This document shows, piece by piece, positions 32,733 to 41,561 of a stretch of 64,000 nucleotides of DNA. The translations under genes were made by a program, and so were the position numbers. Positions within the stretch are counted from its first letter, which is position 1. Each line of letters begins with the position of its first letter. Source of the stretch: Microbacterium sp. MM2322. Its GTDB lineage: Bacteria; Actinomycetota; Actinomycetes; Actinomycetales; Microbacteriaceae. The stretch is from assembly GCF_964186585.1 (NCBI RefSeq), contig NZ_OZ075067.1, positions 1,860,001 to 1,924,000 of the forward strand, given 5' to 3'. The notes under the pieces were generated by a model. The model searched no databases. It saw only the letters and a program-made list of their open reading frames with translations, and was not told the origin of the DNA.

Positions 32733-34297
32733 GCGGTCTGCTCGACGCGCGGGAAGAGCGGCGCAAGCGTGCCGACCCTGCTCCCGGCGGGGAGCTGACC
32801 CCACGTGCCCGCCTCGCGGAGCGGCTGCGCGGTGAGCTCACCGGGAGCGCCGAGAGCGTCCCAGAGCGTCGCGGTCGACTTCGGCATGACCGGCGAGAGG
32901 AGGACCGCGAGGGCCCGGAGGCCCTCCGCCGCCGTGTAGAGGACGGTCGAGAGCCGTTCGCGGTTCGCCTCATCCTTGGCGAGCGCCCACGGCTCGTTCT
33001 CGGTGATGTAGCCGTTCAGCTCGTCGACGATCCGCCAGATCGCGGCGATGGCCTCGTCGGGGCGGAAGGCGGTCATCGCGGCATCCGCTGCCGTCGCGGC
33101 GTCCGCCACCGTCCGCTGCACGCGGAGGTCGATGTCGGTGGGCGAGCCTGCGGCCGGCACGACGCCGTCGAAGTAGCGCCCGATCATCGCGACCGTGCGA
33201 GAGGCGAGGTTGCCGAAACCGTTGGCGAGCTCGGCCTGGTAGCGCGCGGAGAGGTCCTCCCACGAGAACGAACCGTCCTGGCCGAAGGCGATCGCCGACA
33301 GGAAGTAGAACCGATACGCGTCGGAGCCGAACACGTCGGTGATCTCGGTGGGAGCGATGCCGGTGAGCTTCGACTTCGACATCTTCTCGCCGCCGACGAG
33401 CAACCAGCCGTGGGCGAAGATGCCCTTCGGCACCTCGAGCCCGGCGGCCATCAGCATGGCGGGCCAGATGACGGCGTGGAAGCGGAGGATGTCCTTGCCG
33501 ACCACGTGGTACGCCGGCCAGCGGCGCTCGAACTCGGCCTGGTCCTCGCCGTACCCGACGGCGGTCGCGTAGTTGAGGAGGGCGTCGACCCAGACGTAGA
33601 TGACGTGGGAGTCGTCCCACGGCACGCGGATGCCCCAGTCGAACGCCGAGCGGGAGATCGAGAGGTCCTTGAGCCCGGACCGGACGAAGGAGATGACCTC
33701 GTTGCGCGCGGAGTCGGGACGGACGAAATCGGGCTGCGTCTTGTACAGCTCGAGCAGCCGGTCCTGGAACTCGCTGAGCTTGAAGAAGTAGTTCTTCTCC
33801 TGCAGGAGCTCGAGCGGCTTCGAGTGGATGGCGCAGACCTTGAGCCCTTCGAACGGGCCGGTGCCGTCGACGATCTCGGCCTCGGGCTTGAACTCCTCAC
33901 AGCCCACGCAGTAGAGCGCTTCGTACTCGCCCGCGTAGATGTAACCGCTGTCGTAGAGCGCCTGCACGAACTTCTTGACGCGCTCCTCGTGACGCGGCTG
34001 CGTCGTCCGGATGAAGTCGTCGTTGGCGACGTCGAGGGTCTTCAGGAGCGGGAACCAGGACTCCTCGACGAGCTTGTCGACCCACTCCTGCGGGGTGACG
34101 CCGTTCGCCGTGGCGGCACGGAGCATCTTCTGGCCGTGCTCGTCGGTACCGGTCAGCATCCAGGTGTCGTCCCCCGACTGGCGGTGCCAGCGCGCGAGAG
34201 TGTCCACCGCCACCGACGTGTACCCGTGCCCGATGTGGGGCAGATCGCTCGGGTAGTAGATGGGGGTGGTGATGTAGAAGGAGCCGCCGGAAGTCAC
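32729..34297 (-). CDS. metG: Methionyl-tRNA synthetase
   Basis: MetG charges tRNA-Met. The 522-residue class I synthetase has the HIGH motif in LPHIGHGYT, a zinc knuckle with CVGC and a second C-x-x-H pair in VCAIHSK, and the KMSKS loop in GGEKMSKSKL. There is no C-terminal tRNA-binding appendage. The GTG start at 34297 lies 6 nt after TAGAAT, implying a leaderless mRNA, so no T-box or other leader control is possible. tatD follows with a 4-bp overlap. Confidence 0.96.
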   Translation of the reverse strand: MTSGGSFYITTPIYYPSDLPHIGHGYTSVAVDTLARWHRQSGDDTWMLTGTDEHGQKMLRAATANGVTPQEWVDKLVEESWFPLLKTLDVANDDFIRTTQPRHEERVKKFVQALYDSGYIYAGEYEALYCVGCEEFKPEAEIVDGTGPFEGLKVCAIHSKPLELLQEKNYFFKLSEFQDRLLELYKTQPDFVRPDSARNEVISFVRSGLKDLSISRSAFDWGIRVPWDDSHVIYVWVDALLNYATAVGYGEDQAEFERRWPAYHVVGKDILRFHAVIWPAMLMAAGLEVPKGIFAHGWLLVGGEKMSKSKLTGIAPTEITDVFGSDAYRFYFLSAIAFGQDGSFSWEDLSARYQAELANGFGNLASRTVAMIGRYFDGVVPAAGSPTDIDLRVQRTVADAATAADAAMTAFRPDEAIAAIWRIVDELNGYITENEPWALAKDEANRERLSTVLYTAAEGLRALAVLLSPVMPKSTATLWDALGAPGELTAQPLREAGTWGQLPAGSRVGTLAPLFPRVEQTA

Positions 34298-34303
34298 CTG
34301 GCG

Positions 34304-34309
34304 ATTCTA
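34304..34309 (-). promoter_or_regulatory. -10 box TAGAAT, leaderless promoter of metG-tatD
   Basis: On the minus strand TAGAAT is followed by CGCCAG (6 nt) and the GTG at 34297. Confidence 0.55.
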
Positions 34310-34347
34310 CGGGCGACGAAGCGGGCCCTGCCGTTCATGACGAGCGC

Positions 34348-35361
34348 TCAGGCGCTCCCGCGCCGGACGAAGGTCGTCGGCAGCACGATCGACTCGCCCG
34401 GACCGCCGTCGACGACGTCCAGCAGCACCTCGACCATGCGCCGGGAGATCTCCGACCACGGCTGCCGCATCGTCGTCAGCGGTGGATCCGCCGTGGCCGC
34501 AAGCCCCGAATCGTCGAAGCCCGCGACGGCGACATCTTCGGGGACCCGTCTCCCGGCCTTTCGGAGAGCGGCGATCGCCCCCACCGCCATGACGTCGGAT
34601 GCCGCGAACACGGCGTCGATGTCGGGGGCCCGCTCGAGAAGACGAGACATGGCGGCCTCGCCCGCTTCGCTCGAGTAGACGTCCTGTTCGACGAGCGCGG
34701 GGTCGAAGTGCTCGCCCATCTCGTCACGGAAACCGACCAGGCGGTACCGCCCGCCCGGGGTGTCGTCGGGGCCGGTGATCACGGCGATGCGTTCGTAGCC
34801 GCGACCGAGGAGATGGCGGGTCATCTCGCGCGCCGACGCCACCTCGTCGACGGACACGGTCGGAACGTGCGCGCGGTCGCCGAGGGGCACCCCGGAGCAG
34901 ACCGTGGGGACGCCCGCCGAGGTGAGCGCGGCGAGGAGCGGATTGGACTCGTGCGACGAGATGAGCAGCACGCCGTCGACGTGGCCCGCACGGACGTAGC
35001 GCTCGATGTTCTCGTACTGCGACGGATGCTCGGCGATGAGGAGCACGAGGGTCATGTCGCGCGCGGCAAGAGCCTCGGTGGCCCCGCGGAGCAGGAGGGC
35101 GAACGTCGGGTCGGCGAACAGCAGATGCTGGGGTTCCGTCAGCAGGAACGCGACCGAATTGGCACGACCGGTGGCGAGTGAGCGCGCCGCATGGCTGACG
35201 GTGTACCCGGTGGCCTGGATCGCCTGCTCCACGGCGACCCGGGAGTCCTCCGAGACCCATCGACCGCCGTTGATGACCCGCGAAACGGTGCCGTGCGACA
35301 CGCCCGCGACCTCCGCGACATCGCGGATGGTGGGGCGCCTGCGCTCGGAGGGGAGGACCAC
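34348..35361 (-). CDS. LacI-family repressor of the beta-galactoside locus
   Basis: This regulator of 337 residues has an N-terminal helix-turn-helix (TIRDVAEVAGVSHGTVSRVIN), hinge HAARSLATGR and an effector domain ending in TTMRQPW and a basic tail. It is divergent from the GH42 gene, with two matching 16-bp palindromes in the 183-bp gap, so it most likely represses that operon and itself, with a galactoside or its product as inducer. GTG at 35361 lies 6 nt after TAGAGT, so its mRNA appears leaderless. The next gene downstream is metG, 50 bp away and co-oriented but with its own promoter. Confidence 0.92.
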   Translation of the reverse strand: MVLPSERRRPTIRDVAEVAGVSHGTVSRVINGGRWVSEDSRVAVEQAIQATGYTVSHAARSLATGRANSVAFLLTEPQHLLFADPTFALLLRGATEALAARDMTLVLLIAEHPSQYENIERYVRAGHVDGVLLISSHESNPLLAALTSAGVPTVCSGVPLGDRAHVPTVSVDEVASAREMTRHLLGRGYERIAVITGPDDTPGGRYRLVGFRDEMGEHFDPALVEQDVYSSEAGEAAMSRLLERAPDIDAVFAASDVMAVGAIAALRKAGRRVPEDVAVAGFDDSGLAATADPPLTTMRQPWSEISRRMVEVLLDVVDGGPGESIVLPTTFVRRGSA

Positions 35362-35367
35362 GCGCTG

Positions 35368-35373
35368 ACTCTA
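35368..35373 (-). promoter_or_regulatory. -10 box TAGAGT, leaderless promoter of the LacI repressor
   Basis: On the minus strand TAGAGT is followed by CAGCGC (6 nt) and the GTG at 35361. Operator 1 lies about 31 bp upstream of it, in or just beyond the -35 region. Confidence 0.5.
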
Positions 35374-35403
35374 TACCTCCGGTGCAGTGGCTCAGGACCA
35401 GAC

Positions 35404-35419
35404 CTGGGACCGGTCACAG
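35404..35419. promoter_or_regulatory. LacI operator 1
   Basis: CTGGGACCGGTCACAG fits a 16-bp palindrome CTGNNACCGGTNNCAG with the central CG step typical of LacI-family sites. It lies upstream of the bga promoter and near the -35 region of the repressor gene. Confidence 0.75.
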
Positions 35420-35457
35420 TTCGATAACAGGCGCGACCCGCGGCGCCGCATCCTGCG

Positions 35458-35463
35458 TAGAGT
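35458..35463 (+). promoter_or_regulatory. -10 box TAGAGT for the GH42-ABC transporter operon
   Basis: TAGAGT fits the same TANNNT pattern. Transcription starting about 7 nt later would put operator 2 at roughly +4 to +20, a position where a bound repressor blocks initiation. The -35 region is not recognisable. Confidence 0.4.
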
Positions 35464-35473
35464 CGACACCAAC

Positions 35474-35489
35474 CTGTTACCGGTCCCAG
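35474..35489. promoter_or_regulatory. LacI operator 2
   Basis: CTGTTACCGGTCCCAG is the second copy of the CTGNNACCGGTNNCAG palindrome. Its complement differs from operator 1 at one of 16 positions. Centre-to-centre distance from operator 1 is 70 bp. Confidence 0.75.
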
Positions 35490-35544
35490 CCGTCATCGCA
35501 CGCGTCATGGGACCCCGCCCGATCAATGAGGATGGCACCGCAGC

Positions 35545-37566
35545 ATGACGACCCCCGCCTGGCCGCGACTGGACGGCATCGCCTATGGCGGTGACTACAA
35601 CCCCGAGCAGTGGCCCCGCGAGGTGTGGGACGAGGACGTGCGCCTCATGCGCGAGGCCGGCGTCACCATGGTGAGCATCGGCATCTTCTCGTGGGGCCTC
35701 CTCGAGATTCGCGAGGGCGAGTTCGACTTCGCCTGGCTCGACGACATCATCGCCCTCCTCCACGAGAACGGCGTGGCCGTCGACCTCGGCACCCCCACGG
35801 CCTCTCCCCCGGCGTGGTTCTTCGCGCAGTACCCCGATGCTCGCGCCGTCACGAAGGACGGCGTGCCGATGGGCTTCGGCGCGCGCGGCATGGTGTCGCA
35901 CTCGGCGCCCGAGTATCGCGCCGCGATCGCCCGGATCGCCGGCGCCCTCGCCGAACGCTACGGCGACCACCCGGCCGTCGTCCTCTGGCACATCCACAAC
36001 GAATACGGCGTTCCCGTCGGTGAGGACTTCTCCCCCCACTCCGTCCGCGCCTGGCGTCTCTGGCTGCAGGTGAAGTACGGCTCCGTCGCCGGCCTCAACG
36101 CCGCATGGGGCACGGCCTTCTGGGGTCAGCACTACGAGGAGTGGGACCACGTGGGCGCCCCTGCCGCAGCCCCCTCGACGATCAACCCCGCGCAGAAGCT
36201 CGACTGGGCCCGGTTCACCGACGAGATGCTGCGCGAGTGCTTCCGCATCGAGAAGGCCGCGATCCGTCAGCACGCGACGCAGCCCATCACGACGAACTTC
36301 ATGGCCAACCAGCACCACGGTGTCGACCTCTGGGCCTGGGCCGACGAGGTCGACGTCGTGTCGGACGACCACTACCTGTGGGCAGCCGACGTGGAGGGTG
36401 AGATCGGTCTCGCGATCGCTGCCGACCTCAGCCGTTCCGTCGGCGGCGGCAAGCCCTGGATCCTGATGGAGCACTCGACGTCGGCCGTCAACTGGCAGCC
36501 GCGGAACGTCGCGAAGCGCCCGGGCGAGATGGCCCGGAACTCCCTGAGCCACTTCGGCCGGGGGGCCGACGGCATCCTCTTCTTCCAATGGCGGGCCGGA
36601 CGCTCGGGCGCGGAGAAGTTCCACTCCGCGATGCTCCCCCACGCCGGCACCGAATCACGCGTGTTCCGCGAGGTCGTGGACCTCGGCGACAAGCTCGGCC
36701 GCCTGGCCGAGGTACAGGGGTCGCGCGTGGAGGCCGATGTCGCGGTCCTGTGGGACTTCGAGTCGTTCTGGGCGCAGGACCTCGAGTGGCGCCCTTCCGA
36801 GGACGTCAGCCACGACGAGCGCATCCGTGCGTTCTACGAGCGCCTCTGGCGCGACGACGTCACCGTCGACTTCGCGCTCCCCGGCCACGACCTCTCGCGC
36901 TACCGCCTGGTGCTCGTCCCGTCGCAGTACCTCCTGAGCGCTGCGGACGCCGCGAACCTGACCGCCTACGTCGCGCAGGGCGGGACGCTCGTCGTCTCGT
37001 TCTTCTCCGCGATCGTCGACGAGAACGACGCCGTCCACCCCGGTGGGTACGGTGCGCTGCTGCAGGACGCCCTCGGCGTCCGCGTCGAGGAGCACCTCCC
37101 GCTCCGACACGGCGACGTCGCCGGCATCGCGCTGGGCGACGAGCGGTTCCCCGCCGATGTCTGGCAGGAGGATCTCGTCGTCACCACCGCCGACGTCCGT
37201 GCGGTCTACACCGGTGGCCCCGCCGACGGCCTTCCCGCCGTGACCCGCAACGTGCACGGCGACGGTGTCGGCTGGTACATCAGCACACGACCGGATGCCG
37301 ACGGCCTCCGCGCGATCATGCGCGAGGTGTACGCGGATGCGGGCATCGACCTCCCGGCGACGCCCGACGGAGTCGAGACGATCATCCGCCGCAGCCCTGA
37401 CGCGGACTACCTCGTCGCCATAAACCACGGCACCGAACAGGTGTCGCTCGAAACCTCCGGAACCGACCTGCTGACGCAGGCCGACATCCGGGACACGCTG
37501 GTGTTGGCAGGAGGCGACGTAGCCGTCGTCCGCCTGGCGCACACAGCCCACCGAGGCGATCGATGA
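35545..37566 (+). CDS. GH42 beta-galactosidase
   Basis: This intracellular beta-galactosidase of 673 residues belongs to glycoside hydrolase family 42. The N-terminal TIM barrel holds the acid/base Glu in WHIHNEYG (about 153) and the nucleophile Glu in ILMEHSTSAVNW (about 311); the middle trimerisation domain (about 400-600) and small C-terminal beta domain follow. No signal peptide is present. The likely substrate is a beta-galactoside or galacto-oligosaccharide imported by the ABC transporter encoded next. ATG at 35545 has GAGGA about 14 nt upstream. Control is by the divergent LacI protein through the two operators in front of it. Confidence 0.93.
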   Translation: MTTPAWPRLDGIAYGGDYNPEQWPREVWDEDVRLMREAGVTMVSIGIFSWGLLEIREGEFDFAWLDDIIALLHENGVAVDLGTPTASPPAWFFAQYPDARAVTKDGVPMGFGARGMVSHSAPEYRAAIARIAGALAERYGDHPAVVLWHIHNEYGVPVGEDFSPHSVRAWRLWLQVKYGSVAGLNAAWGTAFWGQHYEEWDHVGAPAAAPSTINPAQKLDWARFTDEMLRECFRIEKAAIRQHATQPITTNFMANQHHGVDLWAWADEVDVVSDDHYLWAADVEGEIGLAIAADLSRSVGGGKPWILMEHSTSAVNWQPRNVAKRPGEMARNSLSHFGRGADGILFFQWRAGRSGAEKFHSAMLPHAGTESRVFREVVDLGDKLGRLAEVQGSRVEADVAVLWDFESFWAQDLEWRPSEDVSHDERIRAFYERLWRDDVTVDFALPGHDLSRYRLVLVPSQYLLSAADAANLTAYVAQGGTLVVSFFSAIVDENDAVHPGGYGALLQDALGVRVEEHLPLRHGDVAGIALGDERFPADVWQEDLVVTTADVRAVYTGGPADGLPAVTRNVHGDGVGWYISTRPDADGLRAIMREVYADAGIDLPATPDGVETIIRRSPDADYLVAINHGTEQVSLETSGTDLLTQADIRDTLVLAGGDVAVVRLAHTAHRGDR

Positions 37567-37708
37567 CCGATCACTTCGCGACGGGACACCGTCGAACGCA
37601 CTGAGAGAAAACCGTCGCAGCCACCCGGCCGCGGCGATCACACACCGGTCGTGACGGCGCGACCTCCCAGAGGCCCCGCCGGATCGACCACACCCGGAAG
37701 GAAGATCC

Positions 37709-38956
37709 ATGCGCAAGATGGGTATCGGCATCGCCGCACTGGCGGCCGGCTCCCTGCTGCTGGCCGGTTGCGCCGGCGGCAGCGGCAACAACACCCCGGC
37801 TCCGGCGGAGTCTGAAGGTCCGATCGACGCGAGCGGCGTGACCCTCACCGTCTGGACCGACGCGAACCGCGAGCCCGCGATCGAAGCGGCGGCGAAAACG
37901 TTCGAAGACGAGACCGGCGCGAAGATCGAACTCGTCCAGAAGAACTTCGACGACATCCGCACCGACTTCACCAACCAGGTGCCCACCGGGGAGGGTCCTG
38001 ACATCACGATCGGTGCGCACGACTGGCTGGGCGGCCTCGTGCAGGCCGGTGTCGTCTCGACGGTCGACCTCGGCGAGGCCGCATCGAACTTCGAGAAGGT
38101 CGCGACCGACGCATTCACCTACGACGGTCAGAGCTATGGTCTGCCGTACTCGCTCGAGAGCATCGCGCTCATCCAGAACACCGATCTCGTCGGGGAGGAC
38201 GCGCCTGCCACGTTCGACGACATGATCGCCGCGGGTAAGAAGTCGGGCGCAGAGCGTCCGTTCGTCATCAACACCGCCGGACCGACCGGCGACGCGTACA
38301 CGATGTACGGCCTGCAGACCTCCTTCGGTGCGCCGGTGTTCGTGCAGGACTCGTCGGGCTCCTACACGAAGGAGATCGGCATGGGCGGCGAGGCGGGCAC
38401 CGCCTTCGCCACGTGGCTCGGAGAGCACGGCGAGAAGGGCTCGGGCGAGATCTCGACCACGATCGACTACGACACCAACAACGAGCTGTTCGCCTCGGGC
38501 AAGGCCGCGTACACGATCCAGGGCCCGTGGGCGGTCAAGGTGCTGACCGATCAGGGCGCGAAGATCAAGGTGAACCCGATCCCCTCCGCCGGCGGCGAGA
38601 CGGCATCCCCGTTCGTCGGCGTGCAAGGCTTCTACATCAGCGCCGAGAGCAAGAACGCCCTCGTCGCCCAGGAGTTCCTGACGAAGTACCTCGCCACCTA
38701 CGACGCGCAGAAGGCCCTCTACGAGGCCGACCCGCGCATCCCGGCCTGGACGGATCTCGCCGAGGAGGTCTCGTCCGACCCCGTGATCGCCGGCTTCGCC
38801 GCCTCTGCCAAGAACGGCGTGCCCATGCCGAGCATCCCTGAGATGGGATCGGTCTGGGACCTCTGGAACGCCGCTCAGGTGCAGGTCATCAAGGGCGCGG
38901 ACCCCTCCGGGACGTGGACCAAGATGGTCGCCGACCTCGAGAAGACCATCGGCTGA
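37709..38956 (+). CDS. Sugar ABC transporter substrate-binding lipoprotein (MalE-type)
   Basis: This exported binding protein of 415 residues has a lipoprotein signal with lipobox LLAGC (about residue 24), a short Gly/Pro linker, and a cluster B (maltose-type) binding fold with VTLTVWTDANREPAIEAAAKTF, DITIGAHDW and the GVQGFYIS segment. It delivers an oligosaccharide, probably a galacto-oligosaccharide given the GH42 neighbour, to the two permeases. The start has GGAAGGA upstream. The strong hairpin at 38962-38996 right after the stop should raise its expression above the permeases. The 142-bp gap before it holds no gene. Confidence 0.92.
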   Translation: MRKMGIGIAALAAGSLLLAGCAGGSGNNTPAPAESEGPIDASGVTLTVWTDANREPAIEAAAKTFEDETGAKIELVQKNFDDIRTDFTNQVPTGEGPDITIGAHDWLGGLVQAGVVSTVDLGEAASNFEKVATDAFTYDGQSYGLPYSLESIALIQNTDLVGEDAPATFDDMIAAGKKSGAERPFVINTAGPTGDAYTMYGLQTSFGAPVFVQDSSGSYTKEIGMGGEAGTAFATWLGEHGEKGSGEISTTIDYDTNNELFASGKAAYTIQGPWAVKVLTDQGAKIKVNPIPSAGGETASPFVGVQGFYISAESKNALVAQEFLTKYLATYDAQKALYEADPRIPAWTDLAEEVSSDPVIAGFAASAKNGVPMPSIPEMGSVWDLWNAAQVQVIKGADPSGTWTKMVADLEKTIG

Positions 38957-38961
38957 CCGAC

Positions 38962-38996
38962 TTCCGGGGGTGAGGCGTCTCGCCTCGCCCCCGGAA
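38962..38996 (+). terminator. Intercistronic hairpin (attenuator / mRNA stabiliser)
   Basis: Two 16-nt arms (38962-38977 and 38981-38996) pair throughout with a single G-T wobble around a 3-nt loop. It lies between the binding protein and the first permease and is not followed by a U tract, so partial termination or 3'-end protection of the upstream mRNA is more likely than full termination. Confidence 0.8.
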
Positions 38997-39021
38997 ACCA
39001 TCTTCTCGAGAGGAAGACGAC

Positions 39022-40629
39022 ATGACGGCTCTGCAGAGCCCCACCCTGCCGGAAGAGGCACCCCCGCCCACCGAGTCCCATGCCCGCCGCTGGTCGGGTC
39101 TCGGGTGGGGATTCATCGTCAAGCTGGTCCTGATGGGCCTCGTCAACGCGGTGGGCCTGCTCGGCATCGTCGCCGCGTTCCAGGCGGAATCCTGGATCGT
39201 GTTCGGCGTCGCCGTCGCGCTGCTGCTGGCGGCGGACGTCGTCTACTTCACGAAACGCGCGCTCCCGCTGAAGTACCTGCTGCCGGGCCTGTCGTTCCTG
39301 CTCATCTTCCAGATCTTCATCTTCCTGTACACGGGCTACATAGCCTTCACGAACTACGGCGCCGGCCACATCGGCTCGCAGGAGCAGGCCGTCGCGGCAT
39401 CCCTCGCCCAGGGCGAGCGTCGCGTCGAGGGCGCACCGACGCTCCCCCTCACCGTCGTCGAACGCGGCGGCGAGCTCGGCTTCGCGGTCGTCGAAGACGG
39501 CGAACTGCTCGCGGGATCCGCGGATGAGCCGCTGAGCGTCGTCGGCCCCGCCCCGGCATCCGGTGCAGCCACCGACGTCCCGGGCTGGACCGTCGTCCCC
39601 CGCAACCAGATCATCGGCGACCAGGCGACTCAGCAGGCGGTCGTCGACCTGCGCGTGCCCGTCTCGGACGACCCCAACGACGGCTCCATCCGCACCCGCG
39701 ACGGGTCGAGCGGTGCGGTGTACCTCTCGACCATGACGTGGGATGCCGAGGCGCAGACCATCACCGACAGCGCGACCGGCCTCGTCTACACCGCCAGCCC
39801 CACCGGCAACTTCGTCGCGGACGACGGAACCGCTCTTCCCACCGGCTGGGTCGTCAACGTCGGCTTCGACAACTTCGTGAAGCTGTTCACCGACCCGACG
39901 ATCCTCGAGACCTTGGGAGTCGTCACCGGGTGGACGTTCGTCTGGGCGGTCCTGTCGGTCCTCATCCCCTTCGCGATGGGATTGATCTTCGCCCTCATCT
40001 TCAACGACCCGCGGGTGCGGGGGCGGAAGGTGCTGCGGACGCTGTTCATCCTCCCGTACGCCTTCCCCGCGTTCATGTCGGCGCTGCTGTTCCGCGGCAT
40101 GTTCAACGCGGAGTTCGGCGTCATCAACGAGTTCTTCTTCGGAGGGGCGAACATCGACTGGCTCGGCGACCCGTGGCTCGCCCGCGGCGCCGTCCTGTTC
40201 GTCAACGTGTGGCTGACGTACCCGTATTACTTCCTCGTCTGCACGGGCGCCCTCCAGGCGCTGCCGCAAGACGCGCTCGAGGCGGCTTCCATCGACGGCG
40301 CGGGCCGGTTCCGCCAGCTCCGCGCCATCATCCTGCCGCTCGTCCTGGTCTCGACGGCGCCGCTGTTGATCTCGTCGTTCGCGTTCAGTTTCAACAACTT
40401 CACGATCATCTACATGTTCAACAACGGTGGGCCGGCGATACCCGGGGCGCCCTACGCGCTCGGCTATTCGGACATCCTCATCTCGGCGATCTACGACATC
40501 TCCGGGGTATCGGGCGGTAAGGCCGATTACGGCCTCGCCAGTGCGCTGTCGATCCTCGTGTTCCTCGTCGTGGGCATCGTCTCCGCCCTCGCGTTCCGTC
40601 AGACCAAGAAGCTCGAGGAGTACCAGTGA
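39022..40629 (+). CDS. Sugar ABC transporter permease (MalF-type)
   Basis: This membrane permease of 535 residues has three N-terminal helices (about 25-120), then a large extracytoplasmic insert of about 160 residues (about 115-275) as in MalF, then the BPD_transp_1 core of five helices with the EAA loop ALPQDALEAASIDGAGRFRQL (about 413-433). It pairs with the next permease to form the channel. Shine-Dalgarno GAGAGGA precedes the ATG. No ATPase gene follows in this locus, so a shared MsiK-type ATPase encoded elsewhere is expected, as in other actinobacteria. Confidence 0.92.
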   Translation: MTALQSPTLPEEAPPPTESHARRWSGLGWGFIVKLVLMGLVNAVGLLGIVAAFQAESWIVFGVAVALLLAADVVYFTKRALPLKYLLPGLSFLLIFQIFIFLYTGYIAFTNYGAGHIGSQEQAVAASLAQGERRVEGAPTLPLTVVERGGELGFAVVEDGELLAGSADEPLSVVGPAPASGAATDVPGWTVVPRNQIIGDQATQQAVVDLRVPVSDDPNDGSIRTRDGSSGAVYLSTMTWDAEAQTITDSATGLVYTASPTGNFVADDGTALPTGWVVNVGFDNFVKLFTDPTILETLGVVTGWTFVWAVLSVLIPFAMGLIFALIFNDPRVRGRKVLRTLFILPYAFPAFMSALLFRGMFNAEFGVINEFFFGGANIDWLGDPWLARGAVLFVNVWLTYPYYFLVCTGALQALPQDALEAASIDGAGRFRQLRAIILPLVLVSTAPLLISSFAFSFNNFTIIYMFNNGGPAIPGAPYALGYSDILISAIYDISGVSGGKADYGLASALSILVFLVVGIVSALAFRQTKKLEEYQ

Positions 40630-41561
40630 TGTCCGCTCCCTCCACCCCGGTCACGACCCGGACGATCACGACGGGCTCTGCGCGCGCCGACCGCACCTCC
40701 ACGCGGCGGCCCGCTCAGCGCAAGCGCTGGCTGCTGGAGGTCGGCTGGAAGTACCTCGTGGCCGCCGGTCTCCTGTTCTACGCGATGTTCCCGCTCGTGT
40801 ACGTCCTGTCGGCCTCGTTCAACCCGGGCGGCTCGCTGTCCGCGGCGAACGCGCTCTTCTCCGTCATCGACATCGGCAACTACACGGCGCTCGGTGAGAC
40901 GAGCTATTGGGCCTGGTACGCCAACACGCTCATCGTGGGCGGCGCATCGGCCGCGGGCGCTGTCCTGATGGGCGCCGCCGCCGCATACGCGTTCTCGCGG
41001 TTCCGGTTCGCCGGGCGACGCATGAGCCTGACGGCGCTCCTGATCGTGCAGATGTTCCCGCAGGCGCTCGCGTTCGTCGCGATCTTCCTGATGCTGCTGG
41101 CCCTCGGCGAGGTGTCCCCCGTCCTGGGCCTGAACTCCAAGATCGCCCTCATCTGCGTCTATCTCGGCGGCGCGCTGGGAGTGAACACGTTCCTCATGTA
41201 CGGGTTCTTCAACACGATCCCGATGGAGATCGACGAATCGGCGAAGATCGACGGCGCGACCCACGCGCAGATCTTCTGGCGCCTCATCATGCCCCTCGTC
41301 ACCCCGATCCTCGCGGTCGTGGGGCTCCTGGCGTTCATCGCGGCGTTCGGCGACTACATCATCGCGAAGATCGTGCTCGTCTCGGAGGACAACTGGACCC
41401 TCGCCGTCGGGATGTTCCAGTGGGTCTCGAACCAGCTGGCCAGCAACTGGGGATTGTTCGCCGCCGGGGCGATCCTCGCGGCGGCGCCGGTGCTCGCGCT
41501 GTTCCTGTCGTTGCAGCGCTACATCGTCGGCGGCTTGACCGCCGGGTCCGTCAAGGGCTGA
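40629..41561 (+). CDS. Sugar ABC transporter permease (MalG-type)
   Basis: This membrane permease of 310 residues has six predicted helices and the EAA loop IPMEIDESAKIDGATHAQIFW (about 199-219) that contacts the ATPase. The start is ATG at 40629, overlapping the upstream stop as TGATG; a GTG 3 nt earlier is possible. It ends the galactoside operon. The last 11 bp overlap the 3' end of rsmI on the opposite strand. Confidence 0.93.
   Translation: MSAPSTPVTTRTITTGSARADRTSTRRPAQRKRWLLEVGWKYLVAAGLLFYAMFPLVYVLSASFNPGGSLSAANALFSVIDIGNYTALGETSYWAWYANTLIVGGASAAGAVLMGAAAAYAFSRFRFAGRRMSLTALLIVQMFPQALAFVAIFLMLLALGEVSPVLGLNSKIALICVYLGGALGVNTFLMYGFFNTIPMEIDESAKIDGATHAQIFWRLIMPLVTPILAVVGLLAFIAAFGDYIIAKIVLVSEDNWTLAVGMFQWVSNQLASNWGLFAAGAILAAAPVLALFLSLQRYIVGGLTAGSVKG

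Noticed and set aside
37640..37655. A third ACCGGT-centred site between the galactosidase and binding-protein genes
   Set aside because: The flanks do not fit CTGNN/NNCAG; symmetry is broken by one base. It may be chance.
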